A stretch of DNA of 64,000 bases, from the NCBI RefSeq assembly GCF_030166655.1, contig NZ_CP126446.1, positions 3,720,001 through 3,784,000 on the forward strand. Direction: 5' to 3'. This document shows, piece by piece, positions 26,426 to 35,959 of the stretch (its first letter is position 1; every line of letters begins with the position of its first letter). The notes under the pieces are model-generated. The model did no database searches and was not told the DNA's origin. It saw only the letters and a list, made by a program, of their open reading frames with translations. Source of the DNA: Pontibacillus chungwhensis. GTDB taxonomy: Bacteria; Bacillota; Bacilli; Bacillales; BH030062. The position numbers were made by a program, and so were the translations under genes.

Positions 26426-27805
26426 TTAATCCCTATTAATAATCAATTTCAGCCAACGTTTTATATACTTAATATTCAATAATAATATTAAGCCAAATAA
26501 AATATAGTTAATTACTACCAAACTGAAATACAGGCATACAATTTGTAATAAAATAAAAGTTAATGAACTTACCATTGTCATCCAGTCTACTTTTATTTGC
26601 ACAAAATGGCGTGTTTCACTCATCCTTATTATCCAAACAACCAAAAAGCTTAACATAGTTGCAATACTTGCACCATTTATTCCATATTGAGGAATCAGTA
26701 AGAAATTCAAAACAATATTAACAACTGCCCCATAAATTGAGGTCTTAAAAATCCCTGAAGTCTTCATATTTGCTAAATAGTTCATCCCAATAAACATAGA
26801 AAAATTAGAAAAAAGAAGTGACAATAAAAGAAATGGGACATATCTCCACACACTACCATAACTTTCCGCCAAAAAGTAATCTACTATTATCTTTAAAAAA
26901 CATAAAATCATACTAATAATTATCAAAAGAAATGATGATAAGTTGTTAAATACATTACTATAAAAAATATTTTTTTCACGGCTATCTTTCTCTTCAATCG
27001 CTGAGATTTGCCAAGCCTGAATGAAAACCGCGGACACTATATTTAATATACTGGGAATTTTAGATGCAACAGCATAAATTCCATTACCCGATAATCCTAT
27101 AAAATAACTAATAAAAAATCGATCAGAAAGATTCATTACCCACCACATAAGTTGATTGGGTATTAGAGGAAAGCTATATATCATCATACTCTTTAATATA
27201 TTCATATTAAATTTCGTCAAATTTACAGTTTTTAAAACACCGGCAAATATCATAATAAACATTACACTGAACATATATGCAAGTAACTGTGCAAAAAAAT
27301 AAGCATATAAAACATTAAGATTCATATTGAAGAATACAAGAGTAAAAATAAGCATTAGAAAAGACAAGATAATACTATTTAATGAATAAATAATATTCTT
27401 TTGTAACCCCTTAATATATTGCGATAAAAATATATTTATCATTTGGAAAATCAATACAAACATTATTAAAAATAGATAATCAACCTGAATAATATTGCCA
27501 ATAATAACACCTATTAATAATAAAATTACTGATGACACAATTATAGTGACGAATCCTGTATTAAAAATTACTATATGGTTATTTTTATTATCAAGAGCAA
27601 AACGCAATGCTGCTTCAGATATACAGAAAGATACAGTAGGAATGGCTAAAGTTATTATAGTAGTAATTAGATCCACATATCCGTATTGTTCTGTACTAAG
27701 GTAAAACGTATATATGGGTATTAATATAAACAAAATTAATTTACTACCAATATTGCCTATCCCAAAAATCACAGTATTTATAAGTAACTTTTTAGTCTTT
27801 GTCAT
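26426..27805 (-). CDS. Wzx-type polysaccharide flippase
   Basis: The protein has about 459 residues from the ATG at 27805 (MTKTKKLLINTVIFGIG). It shows about 12-14 hydrophobic helices and the MOP/PST-exporter look, beginning with FGIGNIGSKLILFILIPIYT. It should flip the undecaprenyl-linked repeat unit across the membrane. An in-frame ATG 16 codons upstream exists, but the shorter start fits the family. Codon and base use are markedly AT-rich compared with the rml genes downstream. A 114-bp gap separates it from rmlA. Confidence 0.88.
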   Translation of the reverse strand: MTKTKKLLINTVIFGIGNIGSKLILFILIPIYTFYLSTEQYGYVDLITTIITLAIPTVSFCISEAALRFALDNKNNHIVIFNTGFVTIIVSSVILLLIGVIIGNIIQVDYLFLIMFVLIFQMINIFLSQYIKGLQKNIIYSLNSIILSFLMLIFTLVFFNMNLNVLYAYFFAQLLAYMFSVMFIMIFAGVLKTVNLTKFNMNILKSMMIYSFPLIPNQLMWWVMNLSDRFFISYFIGLSGNGIYAVASKIPSILNIVSAVFIQAWQISAIEEKDSREKNIFYSNVFNNLSSFLLIIISMILCFLKIIVDYFLAESYGSVWRYVPFLLLSLLFSNFSMFIGMNYLANMKTSGIFKTSIYGAVVNIVLNFLLIPQYGINGASIATMLSFLVVWIIRMSETRHFVQIKVDWMTMVSSLTFILLQIVCLYFSLVVINYILFGLILLLNIKYIKRWLKLIINRD

Positions 27806-28131
27806 TAAATAAGCACCTATTCTCGTTGAAAGAACGAAATCTATATTAGGCATGTAAGGCTTAGTGTTTAAGTATAAACTAAATCTCTATAACCCTCTTT
27901 TTTCGATCCCATCTACTATTTAAGTCGATAGTTTTTTGACAATGCAAAAATCAGTAATATAGTATTTTTATAGGCTAAATCCTAACTAAACTTCCTTCGT
28001 TTATTTTAAATACCATTTTACATAACCATTGGTTTTAAAAACCTAAATAATGTGGCAACCTACTTACTTCTTAATTTAATTTGCATTTTTAATAATTATA
28101 ATCGCTTATCGAAAAATAAAAAGGCAACAAT
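27806..28131. other. AT-rich gap inside the polysaccharide operon
   Basis: I see no gene. A plus-strand frame at 28052-28339 mostly overlaps the GT4 gene in antisense and lacks a ribosome-binding site. The gap may hold an internal promoter, but none stands out. Confidence 0.35.
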
Positions 28132-29187
28132 TTATTGGGAATATAAGCTTAGATACCTATTTGCCATTTCCTCACATTTGAAGAAATTAGTATTGTCAAT
28201 TTCTAAATTATTTTTGTTCTTTATTTTTTTTAATGGGTTTATTAGTCCATCATTTTCTCTTAAGTCAAAAGTCTCACATGAATTTACATATAACTGTTTA
28301 ATTTCATTATGGATTGGAATTTCTGATACTATGCAATAAATATTATTTACAAGTGCTTCGACAAAAGATAAATGGAATGATTCAGTTCTTGACGCTGATA
28401 TATAATAGTGTGCATTATTAAATATTTCCTCCTTATCCTCAACAAAGCCCATAAACGCAATATTAGAATACTTATTGTACTTATTCTTTAATTCTATAAA
28501 ATCTTTTCCAACTCCATATATCTTAAGCCTGTATCTATGTTGCTTCCCAAAAACATTTACAAAAGATTGAATTGCAAATTCATTATTTTTTAATTCTGTT
28601 AGTTCATCAACCATAATAAAAGTAATTTCACCAGAATGATCAATTATATTGGTTTTTGTAGTATATCTCTCTACAGAATTATAAACTGCAAAAGTGTTGG
28701 TCAAAGAATATTTTTCATCTAAATATTCTTTAAGACTATATGAAACGCATATCACCTTATTATAATTTTTGATTGAAGATAAAAATAACCTTTCCATGAC
28801 AAAACCTAATAATTTGCCGTGTCTATATTTAAAATCAGAATTAAAATAATTATGAACGGTTACATATTTTTCAACATATTTAATAGAAGAAATTAATAAA
28901 GTACTTCTAAAGCAGAAAGCATGTAGTAAATCAGGGCGTATGCTTACAAGAACTTCTTTAACTTTCTTATGGTATTTGTAAAAATTGAATCTACTTATAT
29001 TATCCAATGAAAAGATTTTAACCCCAAGATATTTAAAATCATCAACCATTGATAGAGATGTTTCCGAGCTTAGAGTAATTATATATATATCCAAACCTTT
29101 CTTTTTTGATAGCTCTTTAACCAGGTCATACAACACAAAAACAGGACCACATTTTTTTAAATTAGATATAACATATACTATCTTCAT
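28132..29187 (-). CDS. Glycosyltransferase, GT4 (group 1) family
   Basis: The protein has 351 residues, with a GT-B fold start (KIVYVISNLKKCGPVFVLYD) and the donor-binding motif ESFHLSFVE near residue 270. It should add one sugar to the lipid-linked repeat unit; donor and acceptor are not predictable. It lies 14 bp after the GT2 gene. A 326-bp AT-rich gap without a gene separates its stop from the flippase start. Confidence 0.85.
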   Translation of the reverse strand: MKIVYVISNLKKCGPVFVLYDLVKELSKKKGLDIYIITLSSETSLSMVDDFKYLGVKIFSLDNISRFNFYKYHKKVKEVLVSIRPDLLHAFCFRSTLLISSIKYVEKYVTVHNYFNSDFKYRHGKLLGFVMERLFLSSIKNYNKVICVSYSLKEYLDEKYSLTNTFAVYNSVERYTTKTNIIDHSGEITFIMVDELTELKNNEFAIQSFVNVFGKQHRYRLKIYGVGKDFIELKNKYNKYSNIAFMGFVEDKEEIFNNAHYYISASRTESFHLSFVEALVNNIYCIVSEIPIHNEIKQLYVNSCETFDLRENDGLINPLKKIKNKNNLEIDNTNFFKCEEMANRYLSLYSQ

Positions 29188-29201
29188 TTTATAACCTACC
29201 C

Positions 29202-30113
29202 TTACTCAGATAAAATATGTTTAATATAGATTCTGTAGTTCTTATATTTATTATATTTACTTTGTACCTGCTTATTGTTTTGAGTAATAAAGCGTAAAAT
29301 ACTAAATATAAAGAGCTTTATGGTATAAGAAAGAAGAAATGTTCTCATATTTCGTCTATGATTATACTTCTTAGAAAAAACCAGTCGACTATCTAACATT
29401 TTTTTAAATTTATTAGATGTATTACTATCATTTGCCTCTGATTGTCCACCTATATGGATAATTTCATAGTCAGGTGTAAATAAAACTTTCATTCCTTTTT
29501 GTGATACTTTGTAGCAAAGGTCCATATCTTCGGAATAAAGAAAATAATCTTCCGAAAATCCTTCCACTTTATCATACAAGTCCTTTGATATAATCATAAA
29601 TGCACCAATTACCCAATCAACATACAGTTTTTTATTGTGATCACCTAAATACGGTGAAAATCGTTTTTTGTATTTATCTGGAAAAAACCTCCCAATTTGA
29701 AATTGCTCAATAACTATATTGATTGGAGTATCAAACATGTAGCACGAAGGTTGCAAAGAATAATCTTGATTCAATAATTTACAACCAATTAGTCCAATCT
29801 TATCATTTAAATATCCAACTATTTTTTCTAATCCTGGCTTGATTAATACGGTATCTGGATTGAGTAATAATATATTTTCATTTTTAGCATAACTAACTCC
29901 AATATTATTACCTTTTGAAAATCCTACATTTTCATTCAGTTTTATTAATCTTATATTTCCTTGTTTTAAATCCTCAATAACTTTACAGGTTTTGTCCTGT
30001 GAATTACTATCAACAATTATAACTTCACTATTTGGTAAATATTGTTCCAATGATTTCAAGCAGTCTGTTATGACTCTTTCACAATTCCATGTCACAATTA
30101 CTACACTGATCAT
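29202..30113 (-). CDS. Glycosyltransferase, GT2 family (rhamnosyltransferase-like)
   Basis: The protein has 303 residues. It starts ISVVIVTWNCERVITDCL, has NVGFSKGNNIGVSYA and ILLLNPDTVL, and a later EDYFLYSEDMDLCYK acceptor-side motif. This pattern is typical of WbbL-like rhamnosyltransferases. That fits the rml genes nearby, but the donor is inferred. Its ATG overlaps the stop of the polymerase gene by 4 bp (ATGA), so the two are translationally coupled. Confidence 0.88.
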   Translation of the reverse strand: MISVVIVTWNCERVITDCLKSLEQYLPNSEVIIVDSNSQDKTCKVIEDLKQGNIRLIKLNENVGFSKGNNIGVSYAKNENILLLNPDTVLIKPGLEKIVGYLNDKIGLIGCKLLNQDYSLQPSCYMFDTPINIVIEQFQIGRFFPDKYKKRFSPYLGDHNKKLYVDWVIGAFMIISKDLYDKVEGFSEDYFLYSEDMDLCYKVSQKGMKVLFTPDYEIIHIGGQSEANDSNTSNKFKKMLDSRLVFSKKYNHRRNMRTFLLSYTIKLFIFSILRFITQNNKQVQSKYNKYKNYRIYIKHILSE

Positions 30114-31348
30114 GCCTCTACCCCCATTTCATTAGAAGAGGAAATCCTTCTAACTTTTTTAGCAGCAAATCTATGGATAAAATAAACTAAAATAAGATTT
30201 AATACTAATTCTATACTGTTAAAATAAAATGTAAAAAAGCTAATGCATATGGAATAAAAGAATGTGAAACTAACGAACAAATTGAAAATTGAACAGTTAT
30301 AGTTAGTTTTGACTACCAAACTGAAATATTTCCCGCTGAAAAAACCATAAAAAAACGGGAATAAAACTATCCCTATAAAGCCAAAATCAATAAAAACTTC
30401 TTTTAAATATGTCCCAGTAGTTAACCATGGGTAAATCAAGTTCTCTTTCCACCCGGCTTCAATTAATGTAAATTTATTTAAAAATAAATCCTTTGTTTGA
30501 GTAAATGAGAGAATTCCTGATAAACTGCTCAATCCAAAACTATGTGATGTATTCGCACCCAAATAGTTACTTAAATTCATGAAATTACTTGTTAAATACA
30601 ACAATGGATCAATTAAAAACCATAAATTTTCATTCAAATTGAAATCTACCAAGTTTGTTTTATACCTAATATAACTTTGGAAGTTATCAACATATAAATA
30701 CATCGCACCAGTAAATACCGTTATAATAACAACTGTATAAAGTAAAAAAGTTTTAATATTAATACTTTTTCCCTGAGATTTAAAATACAGGAGTAAGCAC
30801 AGAAAATATATTATTGGGAATTTATTTCCTTTTAATACTATAATAATTAATGATAGTAATATCATAATTAAAATACTTTTAACTCTGTACTTTTGAAAGA
30901 TTAGATAGAAACCGATAAACCAGAATACATATACAGTCAAATAAAGGATTTCTAAATATCCAATATAGTAATGTTCCCGTGATAATCCCCCAAGTACAGG
31001 AGGAGCTCCCAATTTAACTATCGTTAACATAAAAGCACTAGTTATTACAAAAAATAGGAAGGTTGCCGCTAAAAATAGTTTATTTCTATTATATTCATAA
31101 GATATAGGTGGTATTGTTATTCTCTTACCAATAGAACTTCCCATTATGAACATCAAATAGCTTATAATTAATGAAAAATAAAACGGAGCAGATAATGGTG
31201 TTAAAATACCAATTATTTGTGATAAATAAAGTACTAATATTGTTGACCATATAAATGTATATAAAAAGATAGGTTCGTTTAATTTAAATTTTAGATTTCT
31301 AATTGAATATAATATTATGATTATAATAAGAAATAGTAAATAATTCAT
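30110..31348 (-). CDS. Wzy-like oligosaccharide repeat-unit polymerase
   Basis: The protein has 412 residues, almost entirely hydrophobic, with about 10-12 membrane helices and a larger loop near residues 250-310. Sequence conservation in Wzy proteins is low, so the call rests on topology and position between glycosyltransferases and near the flippase. It would link repeat units outside the membrane. The coding region is very AT-rich. Confidence 0.75.
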   Translation of the reverse strand: MNYLLFLIIIIILYSIRNLKFKLNEPIFLYTFIWSTILVLYLSQIIGILTPLSAPFYFSLIISYLMFIMGSSIGKRITIPPISYEYNRNKLFLAATFLFFVITSAFMLTIVKLGAPPVLGGLSREHYYIGYLEILYLTVYVFWFIGFYLIFQKYRVKSILIMILLSLIIIVLKGNKFPIIYFLCLLLYFKSQGKSINIKTFLLYTVVIITVFTGAMYLYVDNFQSYIRYKTNLVDFNLNENLWFLIDPLLYLTSNFMNLSNYLGANTSHSFGLSSLSGILSFTQTKDLFLNKFTLIEAGWKENLIYPWLTTGTYLKEVFIDFGFIGIVLFPFFYGFFSGKYFSLVVKTNYNCSIFNLFVSFTFFYSICISFFTFYFNSIELVLNLILVYFIHRFAAKKVRRISSSNEMGVEA

Positions 31349-31623
31349 TTAAAATCTTCTCCATTCCTAAAGTAGATCCGTTTCATGAATTCGTTTAGAC
31401 TAATATTTAAGTCTGTTGATCATTTAACTGGAGTTATCTCGGCTTAATATTATTAAGTTTAGATTAAACATAAAGTAGGACAGCAATAAGAAAATAATAT
31501 TAAATGCACATTTTTATAACGAACCCACATGGAATTATTTGTCCTAAGAAAAATGAGGAATATTAAAAGTATCATCTAACCTATTACATACAAATTACTA
31601 AAGTGACACTAGTATAAAATATA

Positions 31624-32805
31624 CTATTTGATCTTTATGTTGTTTTTAACACAAAATTCTGTTTGATCAATGGCTATACATGCAAGCTGTTTTAAATACT
31701 TATTAGACTCATTTAAAGTACTAGTAATTTCTTTTCTTCTTTCCCAAACTTTTTGAAACTTAATATTAAAGTCTGTATTTTTAAAATTCTTTAGTTTATA
31801 ATTTAACATTTCTACATTTGAATACTTGCATACTTCCTGCATTTTATTTTCATAGCCAAGTGAAATAAAAGGAACTGAGTTTTTAATAGACATCACGACA
31901 CCGTGATATCTCATTGAAACCACAAGAGTTGAATTTTTAATATATTTATTGTAGTCATAAACATCATTTATATTTAGTATTTTTATTTTTTCCTTAGGTA
32001 AGCCTATTTTTATAAACTCACTTACATATCTATTGTGTAATTCAGTTTCTAAGTACTCTCCATGCATGTGAGGTAAAATATAAAGCTTCAATCTATTATT
32101 TTGTATAAAATTAACATAATCAATTAAAACTTTATTTTTTAGATCTTCAAATAGATCTTCATTTTTAAAATCTGGATGCCATGTTTCTAGTTTTGTTGGA
32201 ATGAATACTGTATAATCCTCCGTTATTTGTAAAGTATCATCTTCAAACAAGAAAGCTGTATCAACTGATCTTACTGAGAATACGTTAATAGAATGAAGAT
32301 AATCTAGACTAGCCTGTTCTCTAACATATACATCTGATCTTCTAAGAATAAATTTTGCAATACTATCAAATAAAAAGTTACCACTACTTCCAACGGTATT
32401 ATTATGAAAAATAAGTTTTCCCCCAAGAAGTATTACTATCAAAGACCTTATCAAAAATCTCCAATCCTTGTATATGCCAATATTTGCACCACAGGGTGAT
32501 ACGAAAATGAATTCTGATGACTTAACTAAATTTTGTAATTCCCTTAAGGTTGTATTGTATATGAATTTTATCTTAAATAAAGAAAAAAATAGGAAAATCA
32601 AAATCTGTAACAATCCAATATTCTTTAGACTCAGATCTGTTGCATGATTAATATTGTCGTCATTGACCTCTAGCTTCCCATTAGTATTATATATAATATT
32701 TATTTTACAATCTTTAAATCTTTTCCTTAATTCTTGGATTAAGGATATACCTGCAATGTCATCACCAAAATTTTTAGTATGTTGATTTAATATAAGTATG
32801 TTCAT
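31624..32805 (-). CDS. Polysaccharide pyruvyltransferase family protein
   Basis: The protein has 393 residues. The N-terminal motif NQHTKNFGDDIAGISLIQEL and the later SMRYHGVVMSIKNSVPFISL region are typical of the PS_pyruv_trans (WcaK/AmsJ/CsaB) family. It would add a pyruvate ketal from phosphoenolpyruvate to a sugar in the polymer. SLH domains bind pyruvylated wall polymers, so a link to the SLH protein at 56-57 kb is possible. However, its place among EPS genes favours an EPS role. A 275-bp gap separates it from the polymerase start. Confidence 0.85.
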   Translation of the reverse strand: MNILILNQHTKNFGDDIAGISLIQELRKRFKDCKINIIYNTNGKLEVNDDNINHATDLSLKNIGLLQILIFLFFSLFKIKFIYNTTLRELQNLVKSSEFIFVSPCGANIGIYKDWRFLIRSLIVILLGGKLIFHNNTVGSSGNFLFDSIAKFILRRSDVYVREQASLDYLHSINVFSVRSVDTAFLFEDDTLQITEDYTVFIPTKLETWHPDFKNEDLFEDLKNKVLIDYVNFIQNNRLKLYILPHMHGEYLETELHNRYVSEFIKIGLPKEKIKILNINDVYDYNKYIKNSTLVVSMRYHGVVMSIKNSVPFISLGYENKMQEVCKYSNVEMLNYKLKNFKNTDFNIKFQKVWERRKEITSTLNESNKYLKQLACIAIDQTEFCVKNNIKIK

Positions 32806-32809
32806 ATTC

Positions 32810-33634
32810 TTAGCTCACTTTCTTCCTTAAAAAAATTGAATATATTTTAATTCTCATTTTATTTGGTAACAGTGCAACAAAACCTTGAGAAAAAGAAGAA
32901 ACTAGAAAATCTTTTGTAGAATAAAATTTAATTTTTTTAAGGTGGTATTTAAATTTAAATATACCTTTAAAATATTGAAAACCGCCTCTTCTATTAAACA
33001 TATCTGCATTAGCTCTCATAAATAATAAGGGCTCATCAATATTATGACAAATCGATCCATTTAAAATCATTCTAGCCCATAAATAATAGTCCTCGAATAA
33101 ATTGAAATGTTTGTATCCTCCCGCCCTTATTACGTCACTTTTTTTATACATAACCGCAGGGTGAGTAAATGGATTTCTTTTTTTACTGTATCTAATAATT
33201 TCTTCGTGATGTGTAGGTAATCTTTTTATCGCATTAATAGTATTAATATCCTTATCAAATTCAGCAACTGCTGAGCTGACAATTGACAATGAACTATTCT
33301 TTCTAAATAAATCTAGCTGTTTTTCACATCTATCTTTTCTCGATATATCATCTGTATCCATTCTAGCTATCAATTCATTTTCACACTTATTCAAGCCGAT
33401 ATTCAATGCTTTTCCTAACCCTACATTTTCTTCCAGAGCAACAATTTTTAAGGTTTCACTCTTAAACTCATTTATTACTTTCTCTAACTCGTCAGTCAAT
33501 AACCCATCCTTTACTAACACAATTTCATCCGGTTTTACAGTTTGATTAAACATACTTAATAAACTCTCTCTAAGAAAATGTGGATTTTCTTTATAGTAAA
33601 CTGACATTAAGACGGAATACTTTAAATCATTCAT
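32810..33634 (-). CDS. Glycosyltransferase, GT2 family (AmsE-like)
   Basis: The protein has 274 residues. It starts YSVLMSVYYKENPHFLRESL and has EIVLVKDG, ENVGLGKALNIGL and the DxD region ARMDTDD. This is the AmsE/WcaA-like subgroup. It lies 4 bp upstream of the pyruvyltransferase gene and 20 bp after the reductase gene. It should transfer one sugar of the repeat unit; specificity is unknown. Confidence 0.88.
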   Translation of the reverse strand: MNDLKYSVLMSVYYKENPHFLRESLLSMFNQTVKPDEIVLVKDGLLTDELEKVINEFKSETLKIVALEENVGLGKALNIGLNKCENELIARMDTDDISRKDRCEKQLDLFRKNSSLSIVSSAVAEFDKDINTINAIKRLPTHHEEIIRYSKKRNPFTHPAVMYKKSDVIRAGGYKHFNLFEDYYLWARMILNGSICHNIDEPLLFMRANADMFNRRGGFQYFKGIFKFKYHLKKIKFYSTKDFLVSSFSQGFVALLPNKMRIKIYSIFLRKKVS

Positions 33635-33654
33635 GAACTTACCTCTGTTTCCAC

Positions 33655-34458
33655 TTAATTTTTAATATCTACTTTCTCATACACTAAGTTTCCAAAAACC
33701 TTATTAAAAACACCAACCTTACTTCCAAACAATTTTATAAGCCAACCTAATGATTTAGTCAGTATTATCTTTCGTCCATGTTGCTCTGCAATTTTTTGCA
33801 CCATTAGGCTTGTGTTTATATATTCATCATCTTGCGGGAAGAGAATCCCATGGGCTTCAATGTCTACGTATTTTTTCAAATCAGCACTCAACTTTTCAAT
33901 ATTGATCATACTCCTTTGATTATGAATCATAGGAAATAGCGGCGTTTTTAATGCGAGTTTTTCTAATTTAGCATAATTCCCTGGACAATTAGGCCCGTAT
34001 ACTATAGGCGGCCTTAATATAGCTATTTTAAATTTATTATCTGTTAACTTCATTAATTCTTTTTCAGCTTCTAGCTTGCTCATCCCATAATATGTTTTAG
34101 GTCTAGGGATTGTATCTTTTGTTATAATTACTTCATCACCGATTTTCCCATTCTTACCATATACGCCCATAGTACTTAAAAATATGAATTGGTTCACACC
34201 CTCTTTTTTGGCTTTTTTAGCCAGTTCTACCGTTAAATCTCTATTTACTTTAAAATATTTAGCCGTATCGTTTTCTTTAACATGGACAATTGCTGCAGTA
34301 TGAAAAACAACCTCATATCCAATAAAAGACCTTTCCTTCCAACTATCATCTCTTACACTAATAGCATCTATTGTATACTTATCAGGAAATTGAGCAACCA
34401 AGTTTTGAAATGACCTACCTATATAACTATTAGCTCCTGTTACAAGTATCTTTTTCAT
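33655..34458 (-). CDS. NAD-dependent epimerase/reductase, CapN-like
   Basis: The protein has 267 residues. The Rossmann motif is TGANSYIGRSF, and the catalytic motif is TYYGMSKLEAE with a preceding LSTMGVYG. The pattern and the pairing with a sugar-phosphate transferase recall S. aureus CapN. With CapD and CapM, CapN makes undecaprenyl-PP-linked N-acetylfucosamine. A CapD-like dehydratase is at 37593-39461. The exact product (FucNAc or QuiNAc) is inference. It overlaps the next-upstream gene by 4 bp. Confidence 0.8.
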   Translation of the reverse strand: MKKILVTGANSYIGRSFQNLVAQFPDKYTIDAISVRDDSWKERSFIGYEVVFHTAAIVHVKENDTAKYFKVNRDLTVELAKKAKKEGVNQFIFLSTMGVYGKNGKIGDEVIITKDTIPRPKTYYGMSKLEAEKELMKLTDNKFKIAILRPPIVYGPNCPGNYAKLEKLALKTPLFPMIHNQRSMINIEKLSADLKKYVDIEAHGILFPQDDEYINTSLMVQKIAEQHGRKIILTKSLGWLIKLFGSKVGVFNKVFGNLVYEKVDIKN

Positions 34459-35114
34459 TTTGAAACAGTCTCCTCTTTAGTAGCAGCTACCTCTTTAGCG
34501 CCTTGATTAATTTCAACTAAGCACTTGTTAACATATCTATCTTCCCCTAATAACACAACACCAATAGTTCTTAAAATTATCTTCAAATCTAGCCATATAC
34601 TAAAATTCTCTACATAATAAACATCAAACTTGTATCGATTTTTTAGGGAAAGATAGATATTGCCGCTCACTTGTGCTAAGCCTGTCATACCCGGACTAAT
34701 GTTAAGTCTTTTTAAAATTTCATCATCGTAATCTGAAAGGGATGCAATTCTTTCAGGTCTTGGCCCAACTAGACTCATTTCACCCTTTAATACATTTAGT
34801 ACTTGAGGAATTTCATCTACCTTCGTTCTTCTTAGCAACTTTCCAATTGCAGTAACACGATCATCGTCTTTCATTACCTCTTGACCCTTAACCATTTTGT
34901 CCGATCCCGGTTTCATCGTACGAAATTTATAAACATTAAAGATTTGTTTGTTTAGTCCAGGTCGTTCTTGTAAGAAAAATACAGGCCCTTTTGAAGTAGC
35001 CTTAATTAATACAGCTACTATAATCCACAGTGGTAAAAACACTAAAAGCACTATTAATGAGACTACAATATCAATTATTCGCTTTATAAATCTTTGAGAC
35101 TTTTTTCCTTGCAT
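34455..35114 (-). CDS. Initiating sugar-1-phosphate transferase (CapM-like)
   Basis: The protein has 219 residues. One N-terminal membrane helix (IIDIVVSLIVLLVFLPLWII) is followed by the bacterial sugar-transferase domain: VYKFRTM, TKVDEIPQ, LVGPRPE and SPGMTGLAQVSG. It loads the first sugar-1-phosphate onto undecaprenyl phosphate and so starts repeat-unit assembly. It overlaps the reductase gene by 4 bp and the formyltransferase gene by one base. Confidence 0.92.
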   Translation of the reverse strand: MQGKKSQRFIKRIIDIVVSLIVLLVFLPLWIIVAVLIKATSKGPVFFLQERPGLNKQIFNVYKFRTMKPGSDKMVKGQEVMKDDDRVTAIGKLLRRTKVDEIPQVLNVLKGEMSLVGPRPERIASLSDYDDEILKRLNISPGMTGLAQVSGNIYLSLKNRYKFDVYYVENFSIWLDLKIILRTIGVVLLGEDRYVNKCLVEINQGAKEVAATKEETVSK

Positions 35115-35938
35115 TACAATCCCTCAATCTTATAATCAATAGGAATTAAATACCCATCACTAAGTTTTATATCACCATCGTGTTTATCAGTCTTCGCTGA
35201 CCAAACTCTAATGGTTTTATCTCCATCTTTATAAAAAGCACCTGGATACGGAGGAGTTACAGCTCTTACTAATTTTTCCGCTTCATCCATAGTCATACTA
35301 TTAAATATCTGACCATCTTCAGGCTTTCTTCCTGGCCATTCTGTAGCAACCGCATCGTCTTGCTTTGTAAGTGTAATATTGTTATTAACTATTTCCTCCC
35401 AATACTTTGCAATAAGGGTAATGTGCATATCGTCCACTTTTTGATAAAGTTCTGTTGCTGTTGTATTCTGATCTAGCTTAATAACTCCTTGACCAATAAC
35501 ATCTCCTGTATCTACACCTTCGTCCAACTTAAACATAGTTACACCAGTTTCTTTTAACCCTTTAATAATTGCCCACGGTATTGCTGCTCTCCCTCTACCG
35601 ACTGGTAATAAGGTAGGATGCATACCGATGCAACCATACGTAGGTCCTTCAAGGACGTCTTTCTTAGCTATTTGGGACCAACCAATAATAAACAACCAAT
35701 CAATTTGGTGTTCTTTTAAAGTACTAAGAACCTCTTGATCGTTGATGTTATCAATCTTCAAGAGGGGTGCATTATGTTCATTTGCAATCTCATCTAAATA
35801 AATTCTACCTGACTTATTCTTCGCTTTTTCATCTTTAAGAGTGATGAGTAAATCAAGAGTCCCACCAATGCGATATATTTCTTCAATACAACTCAGACCT
35901 AATTGTACACAAGTAGCAAAAGCTATTTTTTTCTTCAA
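35114..35938 (-). CDS. Formyltransferase-fold protein, probably sugar N-formyltransferase
   Basis: The protein has 274 residues. It has the methionyl-tRNA-formyltransferase-type core GMHPTLLPVGRGRAAIPWAI with the catalytic His, and the Asp in FKLDEGVDTGDVIG. A C-terminal domain follows (VTPPYPGAFYKDG). Size and location in a sugar operon favour an amino-sugar N-formyltransferase using formyl-tetrahydrofolate over housekeeping Fmt. The adjacent deacetylase could expose the amine. The usual Asn before the catalytic His is Gly/Met here in my reading, which should be checked. Confidence 0.8.
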   Translation of the reverse strand: MKKKIAFATCVQLGLSCIEEIYRIGGTLDLLITLKDEKAKNKSGRIYLDEIANEHNAPLLKIDNINDQEVLSTLKEHQIDWLFIIGWSQIAKKDVLEGPTYGCIGMHPTLLPVGRGRAAIPWAIIKGLKETGVTMFKLDEGVDTGDVIGQGVIKLDQNTTATELYQKVDDMHITLIAKYWEEIVNNNITLTKQDDAVATEWPGRKPEDGQIFNSMTMDEAEKLVRAVTPPYPGAFYKDGDKTIRVWSAKTDKHDGDIKLSDGYLIPIDYKIEGL

Positions 35939-35959
35939 ATTATCTCATCCTCTCTTTAT

